A stretch of DNA of 64,000 nucleotides from Aquabacterium sp. (lineage in GTDB: Bacteria; Pseudomonadota; Gammaproteobacteria; Burkholderiales; Burkholderiaceae_C), in NCBI RefSeq assembly GCF_016234775.1, contig NZ_JACRAH010000039.1, positions 27,047 to 91,046 on the forward strand. The letters run 5' to 3'. Within the stretch, counting starts at the first letter, position 1. Every line of letters begins with the position of its first letter. Under the pieces are notes generated by a model. It worked only from the letters and a program-made list of their open reading frames with translations, did no database searches and was not told the origin of the DNA. The translations under genes were made by a program, and so were the position numbers. Below, piece by piece: positions 1 to 8,645 of this stretch.

Positions 1-808
1 CACGGCCGATGCCCGATCGCTCGAGGATCGCTGGTGAGTTGACGGCCCCGGCGCACGAGATCACTTCACGTGCGGCCTTGAAGTGCTGGCGCTGACCTTT
101 GATGATGGCGTGCACGCCCTGGCAGACGAGTTGGGCATCGATGTCCAGTCTGTCGACCATGGCGCCGGTCACGATGTGCAGATTGCGGCGGTGCCGGACA
201 GGTTTGATGAAGGCCTTGCTCGCGTTCCAGCGCACGCCACGTTTCTGGTTGACCTCGAAGTAGCTGCAGCCGAAGTTGTCACCGCGGTTGAAATCATCGA
301 CGGTGGGGATGCCGGCTTGCGCAGCGGCGGCCTGAAAGGCATCCAGGATGGTCCACGACAGGCGCTGCCTTTCCACGCGCAGTTCATGGCCCGCACCATG
401 CCATTCGGAGCCGCCACCGTGATGGTCTTCGGATGCCAGGAACCAGGGCAGCACGCTGGCCCAGTCCCATCCCTCGCAACCCATGGCGGCCCAGTTGTCA
501 TAGTCGGCCTGTTGGCCGCGCATGTAGATCATGCCGTTGATCGACGAACAGCCACCCATGACCTTGCCGCGCGGGTAGAGCAGGCTGCGGCCATTCAGGC
601 CGGGTTCGGCCTCGGTGCGGTAACGCCAGTCGGTGCGCGGGTTGTCGATGCAGTACAGATAGCCCACGGGGATGTGGATCCAGATGTAGTCATCCGGCGT
701 GCCGGCTTCCAGCAGCAACACCGAGTGCGCAGGGTTGGCCGACAGCCGGTTGGCCATGACGCAACCAGCCGTGCCGCCGCCAATGACGATGTAGTCGTAT
801 GTCTGCAT
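1..808 (-). CDS. GMC-family oxidoreductase (choline dehydrogenase-like), 3' part cut by window edge
   Basis: The reading frame starts at the ATG complementary to 806-808 and stays open to base 1, giving about 269 N-terminal residues of a protein that is usually 530-560 long. The N-terminus shows the FAD dinucleotide-binding motif (DYIVIGGGTAGC), and near residue 85 there is the GMC signature region (YPRGKVMGGCSSINGMIYMR), both typical of glucose-methanol-choline oxidoreductases that oxidise alcohols with FAD. The substrate-binding half and catalytic His are outside the window, so the substrate cannot be given. It is divergent from the mmsA-like gene with about 100 bases between starts, so the two may share a control region and act in one catabolic pathway; that link is inference. 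The truncation is a window effect, not evidence of a broken gene. Confidence 0.85.
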   Translation of the reverse strand, partial: MQTYDYIVIGGGTAGCVMANRLSANPAHSVLLLEAGTPDDYIWIHIPVGYLYCIDNPRTDWRYRTEAEPGLNGRSLLYPRGKVMGGCSSINGMIYMRGQQADYDNWAAMGCEGWDWASVLPWFLASEDHHGGGSEWHGAGHELRVERQRLSWTILDAFQAAAAQAGIPTVDDFNRGDNFGCSYFEVNQKRGVRWNASKAFIKPVRHRRNLHIVTGAMVDRLDIDAQLVCQGVHAIIKGQRQHFKAAREVISCAGAVNSPAILERSGIGR

Positions 809-910
809 ATCGGGGAGCCATGTTGAGGCCTGTGGGCTCGTCTGCGTGTCAGTGTTGTCCACTATGGCTGACAATGGCAGCGTTGATTTCAAGCGTAGAA
901 GGCCTACATC

Positions 911-2413
911 GTGAACGCTCCGACTGTCATTCCCCATTGGCTCAACGGCCAGGCCCAGATCCGTTCAGGCAACGTCTTGCAGGATGTTTTCAACCCTGCC
1001 ACAGGCGAGGTGACACGCAAGGTGCAGCTGGCGACAAGCGATGAGGTCAACGAGGCCGTGGCCAGTGCGAAGCAAGCCTTCCCGGACTGGGCCGAGACCC
1101 CACCGATCCACCGCGCTCGCATCATGAACCGCTTTCTGGCCTTGCTCAACGAGCGCAAGGACGAGCTGGCCGCCATCATCACGCGCGAGCACGGCAAGGT
1201 CTTCAGCGATGCGCAAGGTGAGGTCATGCGTGGCATCGACATCGTCGAGTTCGCCTGCGGCATTCCGCAATTGCTCAAAGGCGACTACACCGACCAGGTG
1301 TCCACCGGCATCGACAACTGGACCCTGCGCCAGCCCTTGGGTGTGGTGGCGGGCGTCACGCCGTTCAACTTTCCGTGCATGGTGCCCTGCTGGATGTTCC
1401 CGGTGGCCATTGCCTGTGGCAATACCTTTGTGCTCAAGCCCAGCGAGCGAGATCCGTCTGCGGCGATCTTCATGGCCGAGTTGATGGCCGAGGCTGGTTT
1501 GCCTGCGGGCGTGTTCAACGTGGTGCACGGGGATCGACTGGCGGTGGAAGCCTTGCTGGATCACGATGATGTGAAGGCGCTGAGCTTCGTGGGGTCGACG
1601 CCGATTGCGCATGGCCTGTACCGGCGTGGTGCGCAACTGGGCAAGCGTGTACAGGCCCTGGGCGGCGCCAAGAACCACATGGTGGTGATGCCCGACGCGG
1701 ATCTGGATCTGGCTGTGGATGCCTTGATCGGCTCGGCATATGGCTCGGCCGGCGAGCGCTGCATGGCGATCTCGGTGGCCGTGTTGGTGGGCGATGTGGC
1801 CGATCGCATCATGCCCAGGCTGATCGAACGCACGAAGGCGCTCAAGATCAAGGATGGCATGGAAGCCGATGCCGAGATGGGCCCCATCGTGACGCGCCAG
1901 GCGCTGGAGCGTATCGAGGGCTATATCGCATTGGGGGAGCAAGAAGGCGCTTCGCTCTTGGTGGATGGGCGCGGGCTCAAGGTACCTGGCCGTGAAAACG
2001 GTTTCTTCACCGGTGGCACCTTGTTCGACCATGTGACGCCGAGCATGCGCATCTACCAGGAAGAGATCTTCGGGCCGGTGTTGTCATGCGTGCGGGTGAA
2101 GGATCTGGCGCAGGCTGTGGCGCTGATCAACGCGCACGAGTTTGGCAATGGCGTGGCGTGCTTCACCAGCGACGGGCAGGTGGCGCGCGAGTTCAGCCGC
2201 CAGATCGAGGTGGGGATGGTGGGCATCAATGTGCCGATCCCGGTGCCCATGGCCTGGCATGGCTTCGGTGGCTGGAAGCGCAGCCTGTTTGGCGACATGC
2301 ATGCCTATGGGGAAGAGGGTGTGCGCTTTTATACGCGGCAGAAGTCGGTGATGCAGCGCTGGGCCTCGTCCATCCCCAAGGGGCCTGAGTTCGTGATGCC
2401 GACGGCGAAGTAA
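911..2413 (+). CDS. mmsA: CoA-acylating methylmalonate-semialdehyde dehydrogenase
   Basis: This 500-residue protein has the length and motifs of methylmalonate/malonate-semialdehyde dehydrogenase, which converts methylmalonate semialdehyde plus CoA and NAD+ to propionyl-CoA in valine and inositol breakdown. Visible marks are [16 protein letters not shown] near residue 150, [15 protein letters not shown] in the 250s, the catalytic Cys in [14 protein letters not shown] near residue 285, and the family-typical end region [20 protein letters not shown]. The start is a GTG at 911 with a weak AAGG upstream; the next plausible starts would cut the N-terminus. It lies divergent from the GMC oxidoreductase. 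Some relatives act on malonate semialdehyde, so the exact substrate is inferred from family. Confidence 0.93.
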   Translation: MNAPTVIPHWLNGQAQIRSGNVLQDVFNPATGEVTRKVQLATSDEVNEAVASAKQAFPDWAETPPIHRARIMNRFLALLNERKDELAAIITREHGKVFSDAQGEVMRGIDIVEFACGIPQLLKGDYTDQVSTGIDNWTLRQPLGVVAGVTPFNFPCMVPCWMFPVAIACGNTFVLKPSERDPSAAIFMAELMAEAGLPAGVFNVVHGDRLAVEALLDHDDVKALSFVGSTPIAHGLYRRGAQLGKRVQALGGAKNHMVVMPDADLDLAVDALIGSAYGSAGERCMAISVAVLVGDVADRIMPRLIERTKALKIKDGMEADAEMGPIVTRQALERIEGYIALGEQEGASLLVDGRGLKVPGRENGFFTGGTLFDHVTPSMRIYQEEIFGPVLSCVRVKDLAQAVALINAHEFGNGVACFTSDGQVAREFSRQIEVGMVGINVPIPVPMAWHGFGGWKRSLFGDMHAYGEEGVRFYTRQKSVMQRWASSIPKGPEFVMPTAK

Positions 2414-2721
2414 GCGCCACGTCTGTCGTTCGCCGCCTCTATGGGCTTGGCATGTTTTGGTGCCTGACCTCGATCGAGGTGATGTGCGTCATCGACCCCG
2501 TCAACTCGGCGTAAATTGTTTCCAATTGCGACGAGGGTGGGTTTCCGCGCATTCGTTGGCGACCGCTCCCCTACAATCCGGCGCATAACACAGGGCTGCG
2601 ATTGGTGCGGTCAGGCTTCAGACCTGCACGCCAGCCCGCAAATCAGGGAACGACGCCCATGTGATGGGCACTGGACGTGCGTGATGGTGCGTCTTGATCA
2701 CGATAAACCGCACGGGAATCC
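2414..2721 (+). promoter_or_regulatory. Intergenic region with possible -10 and a leader hairpin
   Basis: No gene is seen in these 308 bases. A TACAAT sequence at 2572-2577 could be a sigma-70 -10 element, although no good -35 sits at the right spacing. A few bases after the predicted start, 2593-2637 can fold into a long stem: GGGCTG (2593-2598) pairs with CAGCCC (2632-2637), and inside it GTGC and GGTC pair with GCAC and GACC around an 8-base loop. This would be a structured 5' leader for the lipoprotein gene that starts at 2722. It does not match any riboswitch class I know. Confidence 0.3.
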
Positions 2722-3786
2722 ATGAAACAGCTCGACACCAGGGGGCGCTGGCTCCGCTCTGCCTTGCCTCATTTTTTGGCAGTTGCACTAGTGGCCTGTG
2801 GTGGCGGTGGTTCGCCAGACACCCAGACGCAAGCCGCACCGCGCTCCACGCCTGTCACAGTTTATGCGTCACTGGCTGATCCAGCCGGTGACTTGTGCGC
2901 CAAGCGTGAAACAAGCGCCGACTTTGGCGTGGAGTACTGCATTGAGCCTACATCGTCCTCAGCTGGTGTGGATGGGCTTTGGGCCGAGTTGCAAAAGCCG
3001 GCGGGCAACTTCATCAAGCTGACGATCACGGGCATGAATGTCAACCAACCACCTGGCGGCGCTGGTGACCAATACCAGGGTTTGAGTTCGAGGACCTTTT
3101 ATGCCGGTCAAGGTTTGATTCATCAAGGCGGGGAAACCTACCATGCGGTCGCCATGCCGGTCACGCCGTCTGGGGTGGGTGATCTTGTTTATGCTGGCGC
3201 GACACAGACCATGTTGAAAATATCCGGCGTGAATCCGGGTGCTCAGGAGAGCGTGCTGCAGGCGTATTGGACACGGACAATAGGGGATATATCTATTCCT
3301 GGGGGTGTCGAGCTGGATACATGGGCTTCATTCTTTGGTATTCGTACGGACTGGATGGATGCGCCAGAGAATCCCGACCTTGTTTTCTCTGGAAGCATCG
3401 TGGTGGCGGCTGGTGACAATACATACCAGGAGGATGTGAAAGCTCAACGGTTTTCAACAGCCAGTTGTCCGATTACTTTGCAGATGAATTTGGTTTCAGG
3501 TGAAATTCGCACAATGCAGCCTGTTGTGGAGTGTGCTGACGCGGATACGGGTGCTGTATTCGTGGCAGATATAAATAGTGCGAAGCTCATCTCAAAGGGC
3601 GCGCGCATCCAGGCTACGAAGACAGGCAGTGTTTCATATGCTGACAGCAGCAAGGGTGTCGTGTTTGAAGGCGAGGCACTGAGTCAGGTTTCTGGTGGCG
3701 TGTATGGGCACGGGGCGCATGACCTGGTCATCCATGGCGTGACGTCGCAAGGTTATATTTTGATACAAGCAATCAAGACGAATTAA
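2722..3786 (+). CDS. Predicted lipoprotein of unknown function
   Basis: The 354-residue product begins with a basic n-region, a hydrophobic stretch and the lipobox LVAC followed by GGGGSPD, so a lipid-anchored envelope protein with a flexible Gly-rich start is predicted. The rest shows no motif I recognise; it is mixed alpha/beta-looking, with few cysteines and many Gly/Ser/Thr, as in beta-rich extracytoplasmic domains. The start ATG is preceded by CACGGGAA, a weak ribosome binding site. Base composition falls toward the 3' half compared with the mmsA gene, resembling the Tad block that follows. It is on the same strand as that block but about 230 bases upstream, so whether it belongs to it is open. 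Confidence 0.75.
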   Translation: MKQLDTRGRWLRSALPHFLAVALVACGGGGSPDTQTQAAPRSTPVTVYASLADPAGDLCAKRETSADFGVEYCIEPTSSSAGVDGLWAELQKPAGNFIKLTITGMNVNQPPGGAGDQYQGLSSRTFYAGQGLIHQGGETYHAVAMPVTPSGVGDLVYAGATQTMLKISGVNPGAQESVLQAYWTRTIGDISIPGGVELDTWASFFGIRTDWMDAPENPDLVFSGSIVVAAGDNTYQEDVKAQRFSTASCPITLQMNLVSGEIRTMQPVVECADADTGAVFVADINSAKLISKGARIQATKTGSVSYADSSKGVVFEGEALSQVSGGVYGHGAHDLVIHGVTSQGYILIQAIKTN

Positions 3787-4019
3787 TCCCGTCTCGTTAT
3801 GTAATGACATGTAAGCTTTTTGCGGGATGCATGGGCTTTGTTTTCATGTTGTTGCACTTGTCTGGCCTGGTTCCCCCGTAATGGGTGGTTTCATGGCTGC
3901 ATCGAATTGATAAAATCCAGATACGGTTCGCGCATTCAGGGAGAAGTATCCAAGGGTGCCATTAATTAAAAGTGCCGACTGTTGAGCCGTCAGCGGTTTT
4001 CAATATCTGGAAAATTATC
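3787..4019 (+). promoter_or_regulatory. AT-richer spacer upstream of the Tad locus, candidate promoter
   Basis: This 233-base stretch carries no gene. It is noticeably AT-richer than the window average. A TAAAAT at about 3910-3915 could serve as a -10 with TTTCAT about 16 bases upstream as a poor -35. No sigma-54 (-24/-12) pair was found. The first pilin gene begins at 4020 with only a weak ribosome binding site. Confidence 0.3.
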
Positions 4020-4274
4020 ATGTCGATGAAGAAGCAACAACGTGGTCAGGGGATGACTGAATACATCGTGATCGTGGCACTGATTGCAGTGTCTGCTATC
4101 GCAACGTACCAATTCTTCGGTCAAACCATCCGTACTCAAACGGCGGGTCTGGCGCAAGAAATTTCCGGTACCAATGCAGCTACTACCATCACTGCAGCGA
4201 AGACTAACTCTGCCGCTGCGCTGACTGAAGGTAACCGCAAGAAGAGCCTGTCCAACTACGACAACAATCAGTGA
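4020..4274 (+). CDS. flp: Flp/Tad-type pilin-like protein
   Basis: An 84-residue protein with the layout of a Flp (type IVc) prepilin: a short basic leader (MSMKKQQRG), a likely processing site after Gly9, and the mature start QGMTEYIVIVALIAVSAIAT, with Glu at +5 and Tyr at +6 as in the Flp motif, followed by one hydrophobic helix. The C-terminal half is rich in Ala, Thr and Asn, as expected of a surface-exposed pilin tail. An upstream in-frame ATG at 3972 would add 16 residues before the leader; the start at 4020 is preferred because it gives a normal-length leader. It is first in the Tad block and probably the major pilin. It is somewhat longer than classical Flp (50-70 residues). Confidence 0.8.
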   Translation: MSMKKQQRGQGMTEYIVIVALIAVSAIATYQFFGQTIRTQTAGLAQEISGTNAATTITAAKTNSAAALTEGNRKKSLSNYDNNQ

Positions 4275-4302
4275 TCATTTGTTGTTTGGTTGAAAGAACA
4301 TA

Positions 4303-5775
4303 ATGAAAAACGCCAGCCCGAAAATGGGTTGGCCGTCGTTCCAGGGGGGGCGGCATCAACGCGGTCAGGCCATGATCTATGGCATATTCATTCTGGCCGT
4401 TGGGTTGGTGTCGACATTTTTCCTGTTTAATGCCGGTCAGCTCGTTCAAGAAAAAGATCGCCTGATCACGGCGGCAGATGCAACCGCGTACAGTGCCGGT
4501 GTGTTGCATGCTCGGGCTCTGAATTATTCGGCGTATATCAATCGCGCGCTCATTGCCAATGAGATAACCGTTGCGCAAACGGTTAGCGTTGCATCCTGGG
4601 TTCGATATACACAGAGTCACGTGAATACTGCGGTATCGGAGGGTTGTAACTATTACATCAATGTGCCGGGTGGGCTGACTTTTTTGCGTTATACGCCTCT
4701 TTGCATGGGGTTGGCGTATGGTGGGGCCTATATTTCAAGTGCCTCTGGTTGGGTTGATACTGGTGGGCAGGCAGTGATTGCTGCTGCAGAGATTGCAAAA
4801 AAAATATTGCAAGGCGCTCAGATATTCATGATGGCGGAGCTCGCGTTAAAGCGAGATGACATCCTGACTGAGGTGGCTAAGGCGAATTTCAAAGGCGATG
4901 GCAATGTCAGTGTCATGACCATGCCTATACCTGGTGATCATCCAATTGAAACCAGTGTGAAGCTCCGGGCTGGCAAGGACAGGCAAAGATTTGCCAATGT
5001 GGCAGTGGAGTCCGCCTACCGAGATCCCTTCATTCCCAGTCGAAGTTGGAATGAAAAGGCTTTGCTGCCGGAAACATCTTGCTTGAAAATATTAAAGGTG
5101 GAGTACGACTACGCGACACGTGCAGGTGGCACGAGTTTGATTGGTCTGGATGAGTGGAAGGCCATGGATACCTTCGAAATCCACAAGCGTATGCTGAAAT
5201 TCAAGACCAAGAAAATTGGTTTCATCAAGATCAAGATCCCATATTGCGGAGACGCGGAGTGGTATCCGGCTGCGGGGCTCAAGGCCAGTTATGCACTCAA
5301 GGAGGCAGATAAAGGTTCTGCTGCTTATTTTGCCGGAGCGAGAAGCATCAACAACCTGGCCAGCAAAACGCCTACAAACAGCACCTATTCGGGCTATCAA
5401 GGCATGCCCGCATCCTGGGAGTTGACGGACGATGCACTTAGCTACGTGCCCAACCATGCAGACGTCAACCACCGTGAGTTCAAGATCCGCTACTCCATTC
5501 TGGTGACGCGCAAAGAGGATCAGACGCGTACGAGTGAAGGGCGCTCTGATGTCAAGTCAGCAACGGGGCCTTATGGCTTGAACAAGTTTGATGGCAAGCC
5601 TGCCGCCGGTGAGTACTCGGCTGTCTCGACGGCTGAGATCTTTTTTGATCGCCCGGTGGCTCGCGAAGATGGCAAGACGGAGATTGCCAGCCTTTACAAC
5701 CCCTATTGGCAGGTTCGCCTGGTTCAATCCAAGGCGGCCATTGCTGCTGGTATGGCTATACAGGGGCTGAAGTAA
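4303..5775 (+). CDS. TadG-like pilus assembly protein (Flp pilus-assembly TadE/G-like N-terminus)
   Basis: The 490-residue protein starts with a basic segment, RGQAMIYGIFIL at residues 20-31 and one membrane helix to about residue 46, followed by KDRLITAADATAYSAGVLHA, a pattern typical of the TadG-like N-terminal domain in which a pseudopilin-like helix precedes a large periplasmic domain. Unlike the other pseudopilin-like proteins here, the Glu at +5 of the motif is absent (QAMIY), so processing by prepilin peptidase is doubtful. The C-terminal 400 residues are not recognised. It ends overlapping the next gene by one base (TAATG), which indicates translational coupling. Codon use is more AT-rich than in flanking housekeeping genes. 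Confidence 0.75.
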   Translation: MKNASPKMGWPSFQGGRHQRGQAMIYGIFILAVGLVSTFFLFNAGQLVQEKDRLITAADATAYSAGVLHARALNYSAYINRALIANEITVAQTVSVASWVRYTQSHVNTAVSEGCNYYINVPGGLTFLRYTPLCMGLAYGGAYISSASGWVDTGGQAVIAAAEIAKKILQGAQIFMMAELALKRDDILTEVAKANFKGDGNVSVMTMPIPGDHPIETSVKLRAGKDRQRFANVAVESAYRDPFIPSRSWNEKALLPETSCLKILKVEYDYATRAGGTSLIGLDEWKAMDTFEIHKRMLKFKTKKIGFIKIKIPYCGDAEWYPAAGLKASYALKEADKGSAAYFAGARSINNLASKTPTNSTYSGYQGMPASWELTDDALSYVPNHADVNHREFKIRYSILVTRKEDQTRTSEGRSDVKSATGPYGLNKFDGKPAAGEYSAVSTAEIFFDRPVAREDGKTEIASLYNPYWQVRLVQSKAAIAAGMAIQGLK

Positions 5776-6584
5776 TGACTGGCTCCTTTGCAACTGGTCG
5801 TCAAGGCGGGCAGGCCTTGCCGGAGTTCCTGGTCGCCGCCGTGGCCATCATCCCGCTGTTCCTGCTCTTGCCCATGTTGGGCAAGTACCAGGATATGGCG
5901 CACAGCACCATGCTGGCCAGCAGGTATGTGGCGTTCGAGGCCATGACCAGAAATGACATCCTCAACTCGTTCAAGCCGGAGGCAGAGCAAGCGCGTGATG
6001 TTCGCCGGCGCTTCTTCAGCAACTCCGACGCGCCCATCAAGACGGGTGATGCCGCTGGCAGTTTCGAGGCACACCAGAACCAGTTCTGGCGGGATCCATT
6101 TGGTAATCGCCTTGTCAAGAGTCTGGATGACGATGTGACGGTTCACTATGGTTTCAGCCATGGTGCCACGCACGCCGAAGGCTTTTCGGGCATGAGCGAT
6201 GGCGCGCCTTTCGATCTGAAAGGCAACTTCAAACTGAGCACGAAGGGCCTCTACACGGCCAGCGTTTCGGTCACGATCGCCAATTTGCCTGATGGCCTCA
6301 AATTCGTGGAGCCTTTCAACAAGCTCAACCTGTCCATGACGCGCAGCACCAGTCTGCTGCTGGATCCTTGGACGGGACGCGATCCCCACAACGTTCAGGA
6401 TCGCTTGGGCAACGCTTTGATCAACCCTGCCAGCGCGGGCCTGTTTGATCCAGTGAAGACGGTCATGAACATCGCTGTTCAGGCTTTGGATGGCAAGGCA
6501 CTGGGCTTGGGCAACATCACAGGGCCCAAGCTTGGCGAGTTGCAGTATTGGCGCGATGTTGTACCGGCGGACCGGTTGAAATAA
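5775..6584 (+). CDS. TadE-like pseudopilin
   Basis: The ATG at 5775 overlaps the upstream TAA by one base, giving 269 residues. Residues 10-35 read QGGQALPEFLVAAVAIIPLF, a processing-type Gly followed by QALPEF (Glu at +5) and a hydrophobic helix, as in TadE/TadF minor pseudopilins that help assemble the Flp pilus from the inner membrane. The remaining 230 residues form a soluble periplasmic domain, longer than a standard TadE (150-200). Position between the TadG-like gene and cpaB supports a structural role. The start further upstream that remains open was rejected because it would overlap the TadG-like gene and lengthen the leader unnaturally. Confidence 0.75.
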   Translation: MTGSFATGRQGGQALPEFLVAAVAIIPLFLLLPMLGKYQDMAHSTMLASRYVAFEAMTRNDILNSFKPEAEQARDVRRRFFSNSDAPIKTGDAAGSFEAHQNQFWRDPFGNRLVKSLDDDVTVHYGFSHGATHAEGFSGMSDGAPFDLKGNFKLSTKGLYTASVSVTIANLPDGLKFVEPFNKLNLSMTRSTSLLLDPWTGRDPHNVQDRLGNALINPASAGLFDPVKTVMNIAVQALDGKALGLGNITGPKLGELQYWRDVVPADRLK

Positions 6585-6605
6585 AAGAAAGTTCAGGGAG
6601 TTGAC

Positions 6606-7352
6606 GTGAAGAAATTGGTCAGCGCCAGGGCTGGGGCCTTGGCATGCGTGACGCTTTGCCTGGCGCTTTTCGCTGGCTTTGCCTCCGCAGGATCGCTCAA
6701 GACCGGGCCTACGTTTGCCTTGCCTGACAGGGCGAGGTTGCAGCCCATGGATGGCGAGAATGTGATCAATGGCGTGCCCACGCGCATCACGGTGTTTTCA
6801 AGTCCAGACACGCTTGAGTCGACCGCGGCATGGTTTCGAAAGACGCTGACGCAGCCCTACACCGAAGACACGCGTGGTGGCGACATCATTTTTGGGAAGC
6901 CAGCTGAGCACCATTTCTCGACCATCAAATTGAGCGCGGTGCCTGGTGGAACCAGAGGTGTAGTAGCTGTGGCGGACCTCGAGCAAGGGGCGAAGCGCAG
7001 CAAGATCACCGAGGCTCGCATCAAGGATTGGCTGGCCGATCTGGGTGTGGAAAGCAAGGTGCTGAGCTTCAACGAGTCAGTCACGCTCGGTACTGATGCG
7101 CAAACCCTCTTGCTGGTCAATGACCGATCCCCCGCGGGCAACATCAAGGCAGTTCATCGTCTGATGGACAAGCGCGGCTTTGAGTTCGAGCGTGAGTTGT
7201 CAGATTCTAGCAAGCAGGTGGGCAGCGAGCAGGGCACAAGGACTTTGATGTTTCGTGGTCAAGCTCGCGAAGCTGTGGTCATGGTGCGTCCGCAAGCCGG
7301 GGGCCAGACGCAAGTGCTCATCAACGTGACCGTCCAGACAAAACGAGGTTGA
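6606..7352 (+). CDS. Exported protein of unknown function in the Tad locus
   Basis: A 248-residue protein with a clear Sec signal peptide (MKKLVSARAGALACVTLCL, ending ASA near residue 28). The start is a GTG at 6606 preceded by CAGGGAG. No cysteine-based motif, TPR pattern or known fold is recognised in the mature part; it contains two similar-looking alpha/beta segments. It sits 21 bases after the TadE-like gene and 4 bases before the next small pseudopilin, so it is clearly in the same operon and probably a periplasmic helper of the machine. It occupies a place where some Tad loci carry RcpB or TadD, but it does not look like either. Confidence 0.65.
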   Translation: MKKLVSARAGALACVTLCLALFAGFASAGSLKTGPTFALPDRARLQPMDGENVINGVPTRITVFSSPDTLESTAAWFRKTLTQPYTEDTRGGDIIFGKPAEHHFSTIKLSAVPGGTRGVVAVADLEQGAKRSKITEARIKDWLADLGVESKVLSFNESVTLGTDAQTLLLVNDRSPAGNIKAVHRLMDKRGFEFERELSDSSKQVGSEQGTRTLMFRGQAREAVVMVRPQAGGQTQVLINVTVQTKRG

Positions 7353-7356
7353 GACG

Positions 7357-7599
7357 ATGAAGCCTATTCGCACCGAAGACGGTCGCCCATTTCGTACTGA
7401 CAGAACGTCGCGCGCGCGCTCGCAAGGGCAGGCGATGTTGGAGTACCTGGTGGTGTCAGCCGTTCTCGTCTTTGCCTTGTTTGTGCCCATCAAGGATGAG
7501 GCCAGTACAGACAAGCCGCGCACCGCGGTAGAGGTTGTTGTTCACAACTTCCAAGTCGCCTATGAGCGCATGAGTTTTTCTCTCTCCATTCCCGAGTAG
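7357..7599 (+). CDS. Small pseudopilin-like protein
   Basis: An 80-residue protein with a 24-residue basic leader ending in SQG, then QAMLEYLVVSAVLVFALFVP: a class III prepilin-like site with Glu at +5 and Tyr at +6 and one membrane helix. The mature part is only about 56 residues, similar in size to true Flp pilins, while the soluble tail ends in VAYERMSFSLSIPE. It could be a second, minor pilin or a small TadF-like component. It starts 4 bases after the stop of the preceding gene and ends 11 bases before cpaB. Confidence 0.65.
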   Translation: MKPIRTEDGRPFRTDRTSRARSQGQAMLEYLVVSAVLVFALFVPIKDEASTDKPRTAVEVVVHNFQVAYERMSFSLSIPE

Positions 7600-7610
7600 T
7601 CCGTAGTCCC

Positions 7611-8600
7611 ATGAAAATCCCGAAACTGCCGAGCGTCAAGCTCAAGAAGAGCACGGTCATCTTGCTGGTTGCCTTGTCGGTCGGCTTGCTTGCTGCATTC
7701 GCCGCACGAAGCTATCTCAGCAACCGTATGCAGGAAATCGAGGTCAAGGCCAAAGGGCGCCTGATCGACATGGTGGTGGCCAAAGTGGATCTCGACAAGG
7801 GGTCTGTTCTCGATGAAGACAGCGTGGCCGTTCGACCCATTCCCGAAGAGTTCGCGCACGCGTCCGGGATCTTGCCTCAGGACTTCGACAAGGCCTCGGG
7901 AGAGCGGCTTGCCTTCCCAGCCAAGGCGGGGCAGATCCTCATCTGGAGCATGCTTGAAAGCAAGAAGGCCCCTACGTTTTCAACGCGTGTGGAGGTCGGG
8001 CATCGTGCGATGACGGTGCCTGTTGATGAGATCAGTTCCATCTCTGGCATGTTGGAACCCGGAGACATCATCGACCTGATCGTGACAGTGGATCGTGACG
8101 GCCAGAAATACACCTTGCCCTTGCTGCAAGGTGTGACGGTGATGGCCACTGGCCAGCGCTCCACCGATGACCCTGAAGGTGCCAGTGGCCGACGCGAATA
8201 TTCGACAGTCACGCTCGACACCACGCCTGAACAGGCCAAGCGCGTGATTGCCGCCAGAGAGGGTGGAAAGATCACCGCCTTGCTGCGCAATCCACAAGAC
8301 AACGAGCGCATGAAGGATGGTGCCATGCAGTTGGCCGATCTGCTCATGAAGGGGCGAGCTTCTCAAGGAGGCACTGCCTTGGCTGATGGAGATGGCGTAC
8401 CGATCCTGTATGGGGGCTCATCGAACAAGTTCACGCCTGAACAGCTGGAGCTGTCGCGCGCTCGTGGCAACAAGCAAAAAGAAGATGAGCCTGCAAAGGA
8501 ATCAGATGCCAAGGCCAGCGGTGCGACTGACAAGTCATCACCGCAGAGTGGCCATGACAACAAGGACAACTTGTCGAATCGAAGGTCAGAAAAGAAATAA
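7611..8600 (+). CDS. cpaB: CpaB/RcpC-type Flp pilus assembly protein
   Basis: The 329-residue product has an N-terminal membrane helix (TVILLVALSVGLLAAFAA, about residues 14-32) and a periplasmic SAF-like domain with VVAKVDLDKGSVLDEDSVAV and GHRAMTVPVDEISSISGMLE, the pattern of CpaB/RcpC, which bridges the inner-membrane Tad machine and the secretin. After the conserved domain there is a charged, Lys/Glu/Ser-rich tail of about 60 residues (ending NKDNLSNRRSEKK) that is probably disordered. It lies directly upstream of the secretin, the usual order in Tad loci. Confidence 0.88.
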   Translation: MKIPKLPSVKLKKSTVILLVALSVGLLAAFAARSYLSNRMQEIEVKAKGRLIDMVVAKVDLDKGSVLDEDSVAVRPIPEEFAHASGILPQDFDKASGERLAFPAKAGQILIWSMLESKKAPTFSTRVEVGHRAMTVPVDEISSISGMLEPGDIIDLIVTVDRDGQKYTLPLLQGVTVMATGQRSTDDPEGASGRREYSTVTLDTTPEQAKRVIAAREGGKITALLRNPQDNERMKDGAMQLADLLMKGRASQGGTALADGDGVPILYGGSSNKFTPEQLELSRARGNKQKEDEPAKESDAKASGATDKSSPQSGHDNKDNLSNRRSEKK

Positions 8601-8645
8601 CACGTCCTTCAAGCTTGAAGCAGTAACAAATCAGGTTCGCACAAC

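Noticed and set aside
3787..4019. Sigma-54 promoter before the Tad block
   Set aside because: GG and GC elements with the 10-base spacing were not found; the TGGCCTGG near 3865 lacks the downstream half.
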